Positions 36,552-47,748 of a stretch of 64,000 bases of DNA are shown in pieces. The position numbers and the translations under genes are program-made. The notes under the pieces are model-generated. The model was given only the letters and a program-made list of their open reading frames with translations, did not search any database and was not told where the DNA came from. The DNA comes from Wolfiporia cocos (Eukaryota; Basidiomycota; Agaricomycetes; Polyporales; Phaeolaceae): NCBI GenBank assembly GCA_029448655.1, contig JACCLO010000013.1:1426001-1490000 (forward strand), in the 5' to 3' direction. Position 1 is the stretch's first letter. The number at the start of each line of letters is the position of its first letter.

Positions 36552-37995
36552 ATGTCTGGCACGTCACTCATTTCAGCCAGCATCGCGTCGATCTGCATAG
36601 AGAGCTTCCTCTATGGCATCTTCTTCGTCCTCTCTATCGCATCGATGTATCTCACGGTGCGCCGACGAGAATATCTGGTGAATGCACCTACGAGTATCCG
36701 AGCCATCCGGCAAGTTGCCCACATCACGCCCATGTCTGTGGCGGCGATCTGTCTGTTCATGACCAATACAGCCGTCAGTGTTTACGTCACATCTCATCGC
36801 ATTCCCTACCATCCTCACAATCAGGATCGGTCAGCATTGGATTATTGATGTTTTCCGGACTTTCCAAGCATATCTGAATTTCGATGGTGGTACTGAGCCC
36901 CTGGAATACTTGAGTAACGCGTCGGATCCCACGGAAGTCGCTCAGACGGCGTTGGTAATGGTCTCGCTGATTATCGGGGATGCCATGATTGTAAGTCAGT
37001 CAAGCCTTCTGACTTCTAGAAGTGAAATAAATTGTTAAGACATAGATATATCGGCTATGGATTATATGGTCATACAATCATGTGGTGACTATGTTTCCGT
37101 CGGGTACCCTGGTTGGCCTAGCAGGTATGTAGACGAGATCTCCAGTGCAGTATCGATGAACACAGTGTAACATGGGTTGGTCAGTATGTGCCGTTGGGGT
37201 GATTTATCAACTAACACAATCGGAACGCGGAGAAGATATATTTGTCACATCCACAGGACGGTGGATCACAGCAAACTGTATATTTACACTTTGGTGAGTG
37301 TCTTCACTGAAATGATTCAAAAACCACGATTGAAGCATCACATCAAATACAGTACCAATATATACAGCACGGGTAAGAGGCTGAAAATTGACGATGATAT
37401 CTCTCTAATATTGCAAGTCTCAACTCAGCTATGATCTCGTGGAGGATATGGCGAGTCAATAAGGAGGCCAAACGATATGGCGGAAGCAGTTTAATGGTGG
37501 ATTTTTCGACTACCATCGTAGTGTCCCATTTCTAACGCTATGCACCAGGGAGTACTCGGCATCATGGTTGAAAGCGCGGCGCTCTACACGTACGCTATAT
37601 TATTTATCTTTGAGAAATAGGCTGATTAGTGCTTACTGCCAAGTGCTTGGACCATATTCTTTTTCGTCACATATGAGATACGGTCCAATCTGCAATATTT
37701 GTGCAGCGAAGCATACTGCGCAATAGCCGGAATAGCCTTCATGCTGATAAATGTACGGATTGGCATGGGGTGGGCGCAACGCGCGTATAAGGAAGCCGAC
37801 ACTACCACCGGTATAGTTCTCACATCCCCGGGACGCGAACAACCTGACGGATACCCAATGCACCGCCTTGCGGTCAACATCACGCGTGTCGTGCAGCAGG
37901 ATGGCGGAGCTGATACCCCTACAAAATTGACCTCCCACAGTAGCATGGATTTATCCGCACTACCCTCTCGCTACGATACATCCAGTGTTGTGTGA
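36552..37995 (+). CDS. Seven-transmembrane protein, copy D
   Basis: Eight exons of 222, 156, 79, 109, 20, 71, 41 and 352 nt give 349 residues; exon 1 is 36552-36773, exon 2 36835-36990 and exon 8 37644-37995. The frame is open throughout. Landmarks are SFLYGIFFVLSIASMYL, HWIIDVFRTFQAYLNFDG, TALVMVSLIIGDAMI, IYRLWIIWSYNHVVTMFP, WRIWRVNKEAKRYGG, GVLGIMVESAALYT and YCAIAGIAFMLINVRIGMGW. It keeps the consensus family motifs better than copy C. The C-tail is hydrophilic and ends SSVV. The arrangement in tandem with copy C and tail-to-tail with relic E marks this as a local duplication site. Confidence 0.85.
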
Positions 37996-38398
37996 CTCGT
38001 CTTACTCCGTTGTTACGAATTTTACGCAGCCGTTTGCTACGTCTCAATCCATCGGTGCATCTGGTTCTCAGCTTCAAGGTCACAGCGCAGTGGGCCGCAT
38101 TGTGGGGCAGATTGTGGCAGATCAGATCGTGTGTATCGAACATAATCGGCAGGACGTATTGATATCGTGAAAATATGAGTACTGCACCCAAGACAGCGTT
38201 CTACCCTCAATCACCAGAGTCATTCTCACAAATCAGAGTATCGTGTCATGCGGCTTCATCGGTCCGTGTGTCGACGGGTGGAGCCATGGTCACTGCTAGA
38301 AGACGTGTCGCGAAGGACTATTCTCTTTGCAGGTGAATAACTCTTGGCCCCACGGAATCGGCTTGAATCGGCAATTTTAGTACTCGAAGTTGTAATTC
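37996..38398. other. Spacer between copy D and relic E
   Basis: No gene recognised. The minus-strand sequence following relic E was searched for the family's second exon (HWIL motif) without success. Confidence 0.4.
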
Positions 38399-38541
38399 TA
38401 ATTTGTGCGTTCATGGTGTCCGGACCTGCGCACAAGCAGGAGCCAAGCTGACAGAATAGACAGGATGACAAACATCCCATATAGCAGGCTTGATATGGAG
38501 ATCGATGCAAGGCCTGCCGACAAGAGAGGGGCTCTGGGCAT
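38399..38541 (-). pseudogene. Relic of the seven-TM family, first exon only (E)
   Basis: On the minus strand, an ATG at 38541 opens MPRAPLLSAGLASISIS followed by LLYGMFVILSILSAWLLL and VRRSG. This lines up with the first helix of copies A and D (VLYGIFVVLAIAAL; FLYGIFFVLSIAS). The frame then meets a stop at about residue 48 and more stops follow. No later exons were found. It is therefore a truncated, decayed copy in inverted orientation relative to copy D. Confidence 0.6.
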
Positions 38542-39935
38542 TGTGCTGTTGGTCAAGCACTAAGATATTCTACGATCTCGGATCATGCAGAGTACGGTTC
38601 CTGCATATACTCAGATATGGCCCAACGGCAGGTACATACTGAGCGCATCGCCGTTCCGGGGACCTCGGGGGACGAAAGCGATCTGAAGATGATCTGATAC
38701 AACCGGCGTATGAGACAAGCGCGGGTAACCAAATATTGTTGTAGAAAGCTAACATTACCATGCAGCTCACTTGAGCCATGCGCATTTAATCTTTGTCTTC
38801 ACTGCGCAAGGCTTACATTCGTTGATCTATCACCGCTACTATTTTTTTGCCGCTGCTTGGGATATCTATGTGAGCTATGATAATGAACTTTGCATCGGCG
38901 CATTTGTTTTGTTAGCCACGACTCAAGGAAGAGGCGGCTTTGTCGAAGCTCTGCCAATCAGACCCACTATTGTTCCTTGAGCTTGCCATGATTCAGACAC
39001 GATCTTCTAAACATGAGGTCAAGTCGAGCTCTTGTATATCGGAATCTGTCGAGTGATACTCCTATTACAGATGTGATGCTTACGCAACCTAAAGCTACGC
39101 AAATGGCAATCCCGTTTATCTTGCTGACCTACTACGTTCAAATGTCGAGGTGTCGAACAACTGACAGATGATTCTTCAGGCACTAATTTTATCATATAGG
39201 GTTCACTCACAGACAGGTCGGAGTGCATATATCGCATTGCTGCTCGTCAAAGATGTGATCAATTACTTGATGCAAGATAATCCGTAGTGGGGGGCTTCAA
39301 AAATGGGTGTGGTACAGCATCATGATCAGTGAGGTGGGCTGGGGTGTGTATCGCTATGGGTATTACATAGTTGCCATGTGGACCAGGGTATATTCACTTC
39401 GTGCCGGCCGTCGCGCGTGGGTAGGCAATGAGCAGATGGTGACGACCAATGCTTACCGATATCAGTGCTTCATGTTCCAAAATCTGTAAATGGCGATGGC
39501 AATATCGGATATAAACTTATATAATGCCACCTTCAGATATATAAATGTGTCAGTGAGACACCAAGACTTTAGTTTTATCAGTCCGGCGACGACAGCAAAG
39601 CAACCTAAGAGACTGGTGCAGCGGTAGAGACCTATTAGTGGCAGTCATAGTTGTGGCCTGCGCAGGTCACGCTTCTGTCGCGCTATGTAGTAATCACGTG
39701 GTTTTGTTTAATGCATAATGCAGTCACCTCGTGATCTGTGACACGACGCGTCCGTTATAACCGCGCCGCCACTCGACCGCGTTCTGACTCTGCTTCAGGT
39801 CTCTCCGAAACCTCTTATCATCCAAGAACACCTACATAACATAGGATTCTTCGAGGCAGAAGTGACGATCTTATAGTACGTCCCTATCATCCTGAACCCG
39901 TACCATCAAATTAACGAGTCCAATGCTAGTCAGGA
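38542..39935. other. Intergenic region upstream of MCM10
   Basis: AT-rich with no recognised gene. The frame 38771-38980 is hydrophobic but has no motif. The last 300 bp are the MCM10 promoter. Confidence 0.5.
39746..39751. promoter_or_regulatory. ACGCGT (MCB-like) site before MCM10
   Basis: ACGCGT lies 185 bp before the MCM10 ATG at 39936, with GC-rich ACCGCGCCGCC close by. It is a candidate cell-cycle element, by analogy only. Confidence 0.3.
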
Positions 39936-42598
39936 ATGGATTCATCCTCGAGCAGACGCGAATTTGAGGAGAGGAGACAGGCTGAAATACGGCTTCAAAT
40001 TGCCGCGCTGCAGGCGCAACTCACAAACGCGGAAGGAGTCCACGTCACACCAGTCTCGCCGAAGAGGAAAGCATCGGAGTGTACGCCCGGACTATTGGCA
40101 CCTGCATCACCTTCTCCAAGTGAATATGCTCGTTTATTGTGCTTTAAATATCTGCTGATGCTGTGAAACAAAAGAGAAGAGGAAGCTTGTCCACGTCACC
40201 GCGCGCGGGATAGACCGTCCAGCGGTGGCGGCCAGCAAGCCGGTGCACAGACCAGCTGTACATAGCGTGTCCAAGTCATCGAGGACACCTGCGCCTCAGG
40301 CGCAGAAGCCTGTGCCATCCACCGTGCTACAGAAACTTGCGAGCACACATGCTCGTAGGAGTGCGCAGGACGACAAGACACTAGTCGCACACTCGACGTC
40401 CTTTACAGACAAAGCAGTCTCTACTACGCAGCCAGAGGATGTAGACGCGCCAGAGCGTGACGACCGGCTGGCTTTAGTTGAGAACCTCTCCCTGGGACCT
40501 GCTGAGCACAAGCCACCCTTTGACGACCCCCACTTCGAAAAGCTAGAGCCCAACTCGGGGATTCGCCTTTCGTGAGTCTCTTCACCCTCTGACGAACGAA
40601 GTCTGACACGTTGCAGGTCGCGCGCAATCGCACACGAAGATTTCCAAGACTACCTTCGCGGCCGGTACTATCTCTCGCCCTCCAAGCTCTATTCCGTGGT
40701 TCGGCTGTCGCCGAACAAGCTGGGCTACGACGTGCCCGTGTGCGGTGACTGGCTCACAATCGCTGTCGTCGCTGAGCGCGGCAAGATAAAGTACAGCCAA
40801 GCACCCGTCGGCATTGGGCGCGACGACAAGACACATGAGGACGACGAGAATCTTGACTCCGTGAATTTCGATGGCACTGCCAAGACTGGTGTCAACGCAC
40901 CGAAGGGCAAACGCCCACAGAAGGACAAGGAGCAACCTGCAAAACCCTACGGGAAGAAGTACGTGAGCATGAAGCTCATCGACTTCGGGTGCCGCATGCG
41001 CACGTCAGCGGCAGGCGGGCAAACTGTCATCCGTGGCGACGCTGCTCTGTCGCTGCTGCTGTTCGAGGCGGATGGATACGACGTCATTTTGAAAGAGAAC
41101 GGGAAGAAGGAGAAAGTGTACAAGGGCGGCAGCCGCGGTGCATTCGAGAAAATGTCTGTCCTCAAAGAGGGCGCGGTCGTGGCGTTGCTGAACCCGCGCA
41201 TACTCAAGCCGTTTCAGGTGCGCGTCGCACCACGCTGACTACTGTGCCACTTTTGACAGCTACTGACCATGATATATGATGTGTGCTTGAACAGCGTTCA
41301 GCGGAGGCGCCGCACCCAACGGACAACATTCTCGCGCTCACGCCCGAGTCTATCTCGTCGATCGCGGTAATTGGCCAGGCGCGCGACCTGGGCATGTGTA
41401 CAGCCGTCAAGCGCGACGGCACGACGTGCGGCAGCTGGTGCGATCGTCGCGTTGCGGATGTGTGCGATTGGCACATCCAGCGTGCCGTCGAGCGCAAGCG
41501 CGCCGGGCGCGCGGAGTTCTCTGCCGGGTACGTCTCAGCTTTCGCTCTTGCTGCCTCTCCCTACTTCTTGTCCGCCTACTGCTTCAATTGTCTCCCTCAT
41601 TCATTACCTTTCCCCGCCTGTCCCTCCTTCCCTTTCATTCCTTCTTGCTTCCGGCTTCCCCTGTTGTGCGAATCATCAGCTGATATGTGATGCACCGACA
41701 GGACATCTGGCATGAGCACGGGGCCAAAGCGCAAGCATCCTGCGTACGACCCACAACGCCAATGGGGACTGAAGCCTGCTGATCAGGATGAGGGCGGTAA
41801 CGCGACATACGTCGTGGCAGGGCATGTCGTCTCTGGGCGCAACGATTCGAAATCGCTGTTTGTGTCCGAGAACATGGGGCGTGATGCGCAGGCGAAGGCG
41901 TCTCGGAAGACGGCGGGCAGGGACGCGGACCGCGCGCTGCAGCGTCTCCTGGAGAATGATCGCAAGGGGAGCAAAGCGCTCGTTGCCGCGCGGGAGTTCG
42001 GGCGGGTGAAGGAGGGGAGAGGGAAGGAGAAGCAGAAGGCAGGGAAGGAGAAGGAGGGGGTGAAGGAGAATGTTGATGTGAACGCTGGAGGGGCGCGGTC
42101 TGGTGATAAGCGGGAGCATGAGGAGAGCGATGAAGGAGAGACGGAGACGAAGAAGCCGAGAAAGAGTGCATACTCTGCGGAACTCATCAAGCAGCTTGGG
42201 TTCGACCCCACTGGAAGTGACGGGAAGAGGGCCGCTGATCCTAAGCTGCAAAGCAAGGTGAGCTCTTACTAACCATTCCTTGGGTTCTTGTCTGGTAACG
42301 CATCACGCAGCTTGACGCATTGGCTGCATTACAAGCCTCGCGCAGGGACATCGACCTCTCGCGAAGACCAGGAAAGCAGAGTACCTGTGTTCGCCGTCCT
42401 GAAAACTCCTCCGACACATCTGTACAGTCCACCCCCTCTTCAGGCCTTAGACTGAATCGTGGATCGCATTCTCACTTGCCTCACAGCAGCGATGACGATG
42501 ATGTCCTAGAGCGAGAAGAGACGGCCGTGTTCGGTCGGCCGATTCCGTTGTCAGCGAAGGCTGACATGGTCTGTCTTGACAGTAGCGATACGGAGTAG
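39936..42598 (+). CDS. MCM10: MCM10 replication initiation factor
   Basis: Multi-exon gene for the protein that activates the CMG helicase and binds DNA and polymerase alpha. The N-terminus carries a coiled stretch (REFEERRQAEIRLQIAALQA). The OB-fold begins at NSGIRLSSRAIAHEDFQDYL and continues with RYYLSPSKLYSVVRLSPNKL, CGDWLTIAVVAERG and YVSMKLIDFG, ending near LNPRILKPF. The adjacent zinc finger is C-x9-C followed by C-x2-H, in LGMCTAVKRDGTTC and VADVCDWH. After a long pyrimidine-rich intron (about 41528-41702), the C-terminus is Lys/Glu-rich with AYSAELIKQLGFDP and a Ser/Asp run. It ends SSDTE. All core parts are present. Junctions near 40.1-40.2 kb were only approximately placed. Confidence 0.93.
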
Positions 42599-43018
42599 GA
42601 TGGCGTATTGGACTCCGGTTTGGAAATGGACGTGGCACATCAGCTTGAAGACGATATCATCTGCTAATTTATATCTGCAACACATCTTTGCCTTGGATCC
42701 TCACAATGTAGTAGTACCGCAATCTGCATCTGGCATCTTCTCATGCTCGTGCTCGTGTTTCTTGACTCGTGCACCGCGCACTTTACTACGTGCGAGAACA
42801 CTCTGGCGCACCGTATGCGAAGACATTGTTCAGACGTATGGACAGGACTCATTGTCGGTGAGTCGGTGGTTGCCTTCGGCGTTGAGTAGCCACGAGGCGA
42901 GCGATTTCCATAACTAGAGAATGCGTCATGCTGCAGCGCGAGCGCTACGCCGCTGCAGACGTCCTGCACTTCCGGTCTCCTGCTTCTATAAGGCTTACTA
43001 CTAGAATCAACCATCACG
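42599..43018. other. Intergenic region between MCM10 and VMA4
   Basis: A 420-bp gap with no recognised feature; it serves as the VMA4 promoter. Confidence 0.45.
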
Positions 43019-43973
43019 ATGGCAGCGAGGGCTCTGAACGAAGATGAGGTCGTCACCGAAATGAACAAGATGGTTTGTGTAGCGTGAACCCGGCGGATGT
43101 GCGGCGCTGAGTAGGCATGCTCGCAGGTCGCGTTCATCAAGCAGGAGGCGATGGAGAAGGCGCGGGAGATTAAGGTGAAGGCCGATGAGGAGTTTGCTAT
43201 TGAGAAGGCACGTATATGCACTAGATTGACTGCAGATGGAGACAGCTGACTGGACGATCTCCAAATCTACAGGCGAAGCTGGTCAAGCAAGAGCAGCAGG
43301 CCATTGATGCACAGTACGAGAAGAAGCGCAAGGGCGCGGAGGTTGCCCAGAAGATGTGCATGGTCTTGCTCCACTCTTTCTGTACTGAACTTACGCCCAC
43401 ACAGCGCGCAGTCGACGCTCACGAACAAGTCGCGGCTGCGGCTCCTGCAACAGCGCGAAGAACATCTACAGGACCTGTTCAACACTGCGCGGGGACTGAT
43501 CGTCGAGCTCGCGCAAGACGAGGCGCGCTATGTGCAATTCCTCGAGGGCGTGATTGTGCAGGGCTTCCTGCAGCTGCTCGAGTCGGAGGTGACCGTGCAT
43601 GCGCGTGAGGTTGACGTCGAAATTGTCGAGCGTGCAGTCGAGGGGGCGAAGTCACAGTACACAGAGGTCAGCGGGAGGGAGGTCAACGTGTCTGTTCAGG
43701 GCTCGCTGAGCAATGACATGTGCGTTCCCTGTCTTATGGCTTGTCCGTTATGCTAATGAATATACCGATGTAGCGCGGGCGGTGTCAAGCTCGTGAGTGG
43801 CAATCAGCGCATCACTCTCGACAACACGCTCGATGAGCGGTTGCGGCTTCTGGAGGATCGGGTGAGTGCATTAGTGTCGTTTACAAGAAAACGCTCATGA
43901 GCGACTGTAGATGCTGCCGGAAATCAGAAACAACCTCTTCGGGCCCAACTCGAACCGCAAGTTCTACTCATGA
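43019..43973 (+). CDS. VMA4: V-type ATPase subunit E
   Basis: Several short exons encode the peripheral-stalk subunit E of the vacuolar proton pump. The first exon is MAARALNEDEVVTEMNKM, with a typical short start. Then comes the long N-terminal helix (VAFIKQEAMEKAREIKVKAD, EEFAIEKAKLVKQEQQAI), in which the Lys/Glu/Gln pattern is characteristic of the family. The C-terminal globular part has NKSRLRLLQQREEHLQDLF, GGVKLVSGNQRITLDNTLDE and the closing MLPEIRNNLFGPNSNRKFYS. The stop is TGA 43971-43973. It acts on the cytosolic face of vacuole and endosome membranes. It looks intact and of normal length. Confidence 0.95.
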
Positions 43974-44779
43974 TTATCCGCTGGACCTGTATTATCACCA
44001 TAGGACTACCTCTCCCGCACGCGCATGAATTATGTATGTGCAGAATACCTTTCAATGACACTTACCTGGACCATGGCGTATGTCCGCATAATTGATTCAT
44101 GGGCGATATGAAGTGCACTCCGTACGTTTACACGGCGCATTCAGCTAGCCAGCCAAAGTCGCAGTAGACATTCCTTCAACCCTGCAGACCCTCAGTATCC
44201 TTGTCTGACGACCTGGTCAGACATATGTTGACATAAAGTGTGATACGGGTATGCATGCCATGCCGTAATGTCCTGTCCTGAATGATAGCACGAGCCCGAA
44301 AATGTCTCACAATGTGAAACACTGTTCTACTCATTGGCGGGGACGTTGTCTACCATGATACAAATGTTTGTTACTTTTCAATAAGTCGTAGCATACGTAA
44401 GTCTCGTCATCTATCATGATCAGAGAGATACGTACGCCTATATCGTGTCGTGTTACATAAGTCACGAGATCTATACTGGTCTAATAACAGCATTGCCATT
44501 AATATGATCAGACGTTTGCTATTCACTGCTTGATCACTGGTACGGCACGGCGTACCCACTCGGAGTATTCACCCGACGCTCTGTCTAACCGACGCTTGCA
44601 TACAAGTGCAAGCGCATCCGAAACCCCAGTCGGAAAGCTCGGTTAGATTGTACAGCACTCCGGCGTTCCTGTACCGGACGAGGGCCGACACGCTTGCTCG
44701 AAATTGCCCTCTTGTGTTGACTTCTGACCTCCTCTCCATTTCTCCTAACCATTCCTTGAGCAAAGCAGTCGCGAGCAAA
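43974..44779. other. Intergenic region upstream of GGA
   Basis: AT-rich, about 800 bp, with no recognised gene or repeat. Confidence 0.45.
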
Positions 44780-46663
44780 ATGCTATCTTCGTCATCCACA
44801 TGGACATCCAACACATCACCCATCGAGATGCTCGTCACTCGGGCGTGCAATCCTGCCTTGCCAGAGCCAAATTATGCTCTGCATCTCGAGGTCGCGGAGT
44901 ACATCAACCAGAAGAAGGCGAATACGTATGTACTCCTCGGTCCGAATTGATCTGTCCTAATGTCTATCAGCCCGCGTGAATCAGCGATGCTCATCGCGCG
45001 CCTCGTGAACCACCGCAATCCGCACGTCGCAATGCTCGCACTCGCGCTCCTCGAGACCCTCGTGCAGTCGTGCGGATACCCCTTCCATCTACAGATCGGC
45101 ACAAAGGAGTTCCTAAACGAGCTCGTGCGTCGGTTCCCCGAGCGGCCCCCGCCGTTCCCGGGGCCAGTCATGACGCGCATCCTCGACCTGATCAACGACT
45201 GGAAGGAGGGCATCGCATCCGAGTCGCGCTGGAAGGAGGATCTGGGCAACATCCGCGACATGCACCGCCTGCTCACATTCAAGGGCTACCGGTTCCGCGA
45301 CCGGCCGCGCCAGCCGCCCATCGCGTCCGCGTCGACGCTCAAGACGGCCGATGAGCTCGAAGCAGAGGACCGCGAGGCGCAGGAGGCGAAGCTGCAGGAG
45401 CTCATCCGGAGGGGGACACCCCGCGACCTCGCTGCGGCGCAGGAGCTGATGAAGACGCTTGCGGGCGCGAATCCTGACGCGAAGCCGGATTACCGCACGC
45501 AGGCGCTGACGGAGCTGAACAAGCTCGAGAGCAAGGTCATCCTGCTCAATGAGGTTCTGGATAACGTTGACACGACGCGTGGGGAGAAGTTTGTGCAGGG
45601 CGATGTATACGATGTGAGTCGTTAACGTATTCGGGACAACGAAATAACTGATCGAGACAATGTTAGCAAGTTGCATCAATACTCACCGCAGCACGTCCGA
45701 AGATTCAGGGATGGATATCGAACGCTGAATCTGACGACCCAGAATCGCTCAGTACGTATATGCGCATAAATTGCCGACTACTACTGATCTATCATCTGTC
45801 AAGACACCTTCCTACAAATCAACGACCAAATCAATACCGTTCTGCAACGGTATGAGAGCTATAAGAAGGGCGACTATGCGGCAGCTTCAAACCCCGTCCC
45901 GCCAGAACTTGGCGGTGGGCGGCAGGACCTCTCGCTCATCGACTTTGATGACGCGGAGAGCTCGAATCCACCTGCGAACGCAAACTCAAACGCTTTGTCC
46001 AGCGCGGCACCAATTGACGAGCTTGCAAGCCTGTTTGGACCATCACTCGCCGCACCAGCAAGCAATACATCGCCACAGCCCGCTATGGGGTTAGCAGGCG
46101 CAGGATTCGGCGCGAATATGGGCATGATGGGTACGAACTCGAGTATGGGAATGGGCATGGGTACGGGGATGGGTATGAGTCCGAACATGGGCATGGTCGC
46201 GCCGACGCCGATGAACGGGTACAACGTGAACACGAACCTGGGCATGGGCGGGTCCTCCGCGTTCGGTCAGCGCCCCGGCACAACGTCTCCTTCGCAGAAC
46301 GCGCCGATGGGCTCGATCCGGCTGGGTACGCCGTCCGGGTCTGCCTCTGGCTCGGGTGCATCGTCGCCCATGACGATGCCGAATTACTTCAGTGCGGGCA
46401 CACCTTCCGCGATGGGCAGCAGCATGAGTATGGGCACAGGCACAGGCATGGGTATGGGCGGACAGATGCAACCCATGCAGCCTCAGCACATACAGCGGCA
46501 GTTCCAGCAGCCACAGCATGCCCAACAGTTCCAACAACCACAGCCGCAAGGCTTGGCGCAACAGCAGCAACAACATCCACCACAAGCTGCAAATGCCGCG
46601 TCAGCGCAGACGCAGCAGGCGCAAGGGAAGGATCCCTTCGCCGATCTGGTGGGACTGTTCTAG
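44780..46663 (+). CDS. GGA: GGA-type VHS-GAT clathrin adaptor
   Basis: Monomeric Arf-dependent adaptor for traffic from the trans-Golgi to endosomes. The VHS domain runs from PIEMLVTRACNPALPEPNYA through CGYPFHLQIGTKEFLNELVR to NIRDMHRLLTFKGYRF, the wording typical of yeast Gga1/2. The GAT domain follows, as helices with LIRRGTPRDLAAAQELMKT, LTELNKLESKVILLNEVLDN and VLQRYESYKKGDY. A clathrin-box-like LIDFD comes next. The last 190 residues or so are low complexity, first Met-Gly repeats (MGMGMGTGMGMSPNMGM), then Gln-rich. The protein ends KDPFADLVGLF. No gamma-ear (GAE) domain was recognised at the C-terminus. The Met at 44780 was chosen as the start because sequence before it is not protein-like. 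Confidence 0.85.
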
Positions 46664-47748
46664 AGGCCGAGAGAAGGCGGAAGGTGCACCGCGTACGTTC
46701 TTGTTGGTCGTATGTATCGGACGGAAGGACGTTTGTCAGCGTGTATTTTAATCCGCTGTAGCGTTTACCGGTGGTCTTGTCTATCAATGCATGCAACGAC
46801 ACGAGAGACAGGGAAACCGCCTGCCTTGATGCATATCCAAAAAACTGGATACTATGAGTTTGTCCCTGACATGCATATGTTCCGATATACGTTGAAGTTG
46901 TGTAATCGAGTTCGATTCTGCGACAGCAGACCTAAACCCGAGGACTGCTCATATGATCACATGATACAAGCACAAGTCCGTTTCCCCGACAACATACCTT
47001 ATGTACTCATTTTTGGTTTTGGAGCTAAATGAATGGATTCATTGTGCTAGAATATCACACTCACCTATCCGTTGTGAGTGTAATCCACCGAGCCTTGGAG
47101 CGCACAGCGCAAAGTGGATGTCTAAGCTTATATCTCGGCATTGTGCTCACTCTACGGGTATCAATTCATTATCAATCAGCACGGGTCCTAGAGGAGGTTA
47201 GGTAGCGCTCCTCCTCCTCCAAACGGTCGCAGAACGATTCTTGTAAGAACGCGTCTGTGGCACCGCGCGTAAACGCCACGTGACCGTGCTTTGTCTGTTT
47301 TAATTCCTTGCACCTCAGCCTCGTTAACGTCGCACGCTCCACGGGTACAGGTTTGCAAACGGCGGAAATATTATACGCTATAACGACACTAAACTGATAA
47401 ACTGACAGCACATCTACCCGCCGGTAAAAGTAAGAGTCCGATCACAGCTTTGATTCGGTCCGAGACTTATTCTCGAACCTCCAGCTTGTGGCCACACGAG
47501 TTACATCAAGGGCATGAGGATGAGGAAACCTAACTGTAGGAAGAGACATATTGAGCTTCTCGAATAGATCCGAGGCTCAATCCATTGTCCTCAGCTTTGC
47601 TACTCAGTGGCCGGCCTCGTGCATCATTGCCAGCTGGCGATCGCGCGCAGTGTTTCAAATCACGAGCATCCATTTAATCTCATTGGGTCGAAGCAATGGC
47701 GGACAACTGACCAGACCTTTGCCCCGGTGTCGATGAGTCTGAATCTCG
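46664..47748. other. Intergenic region
   Basis: About 1.1 kb without a recognised gene. A CT-rich tract (CTCCTCCTCCTCC) lies near 47208. Confidence 0.45.

Noticed and set aside
41635..42256. Long minus-strand frames opposite the MCM10 C-terminus
   Set aside because: They mirror the Lys/Glu-rich plus-strand exon and have Ser/Pro/Leu runs with no domain.
46091..46585. Minus-strand frame rich in His-Thr repeats
   Set aside because: It is the antisense of the Met-Gly repeats in the GGA tail.
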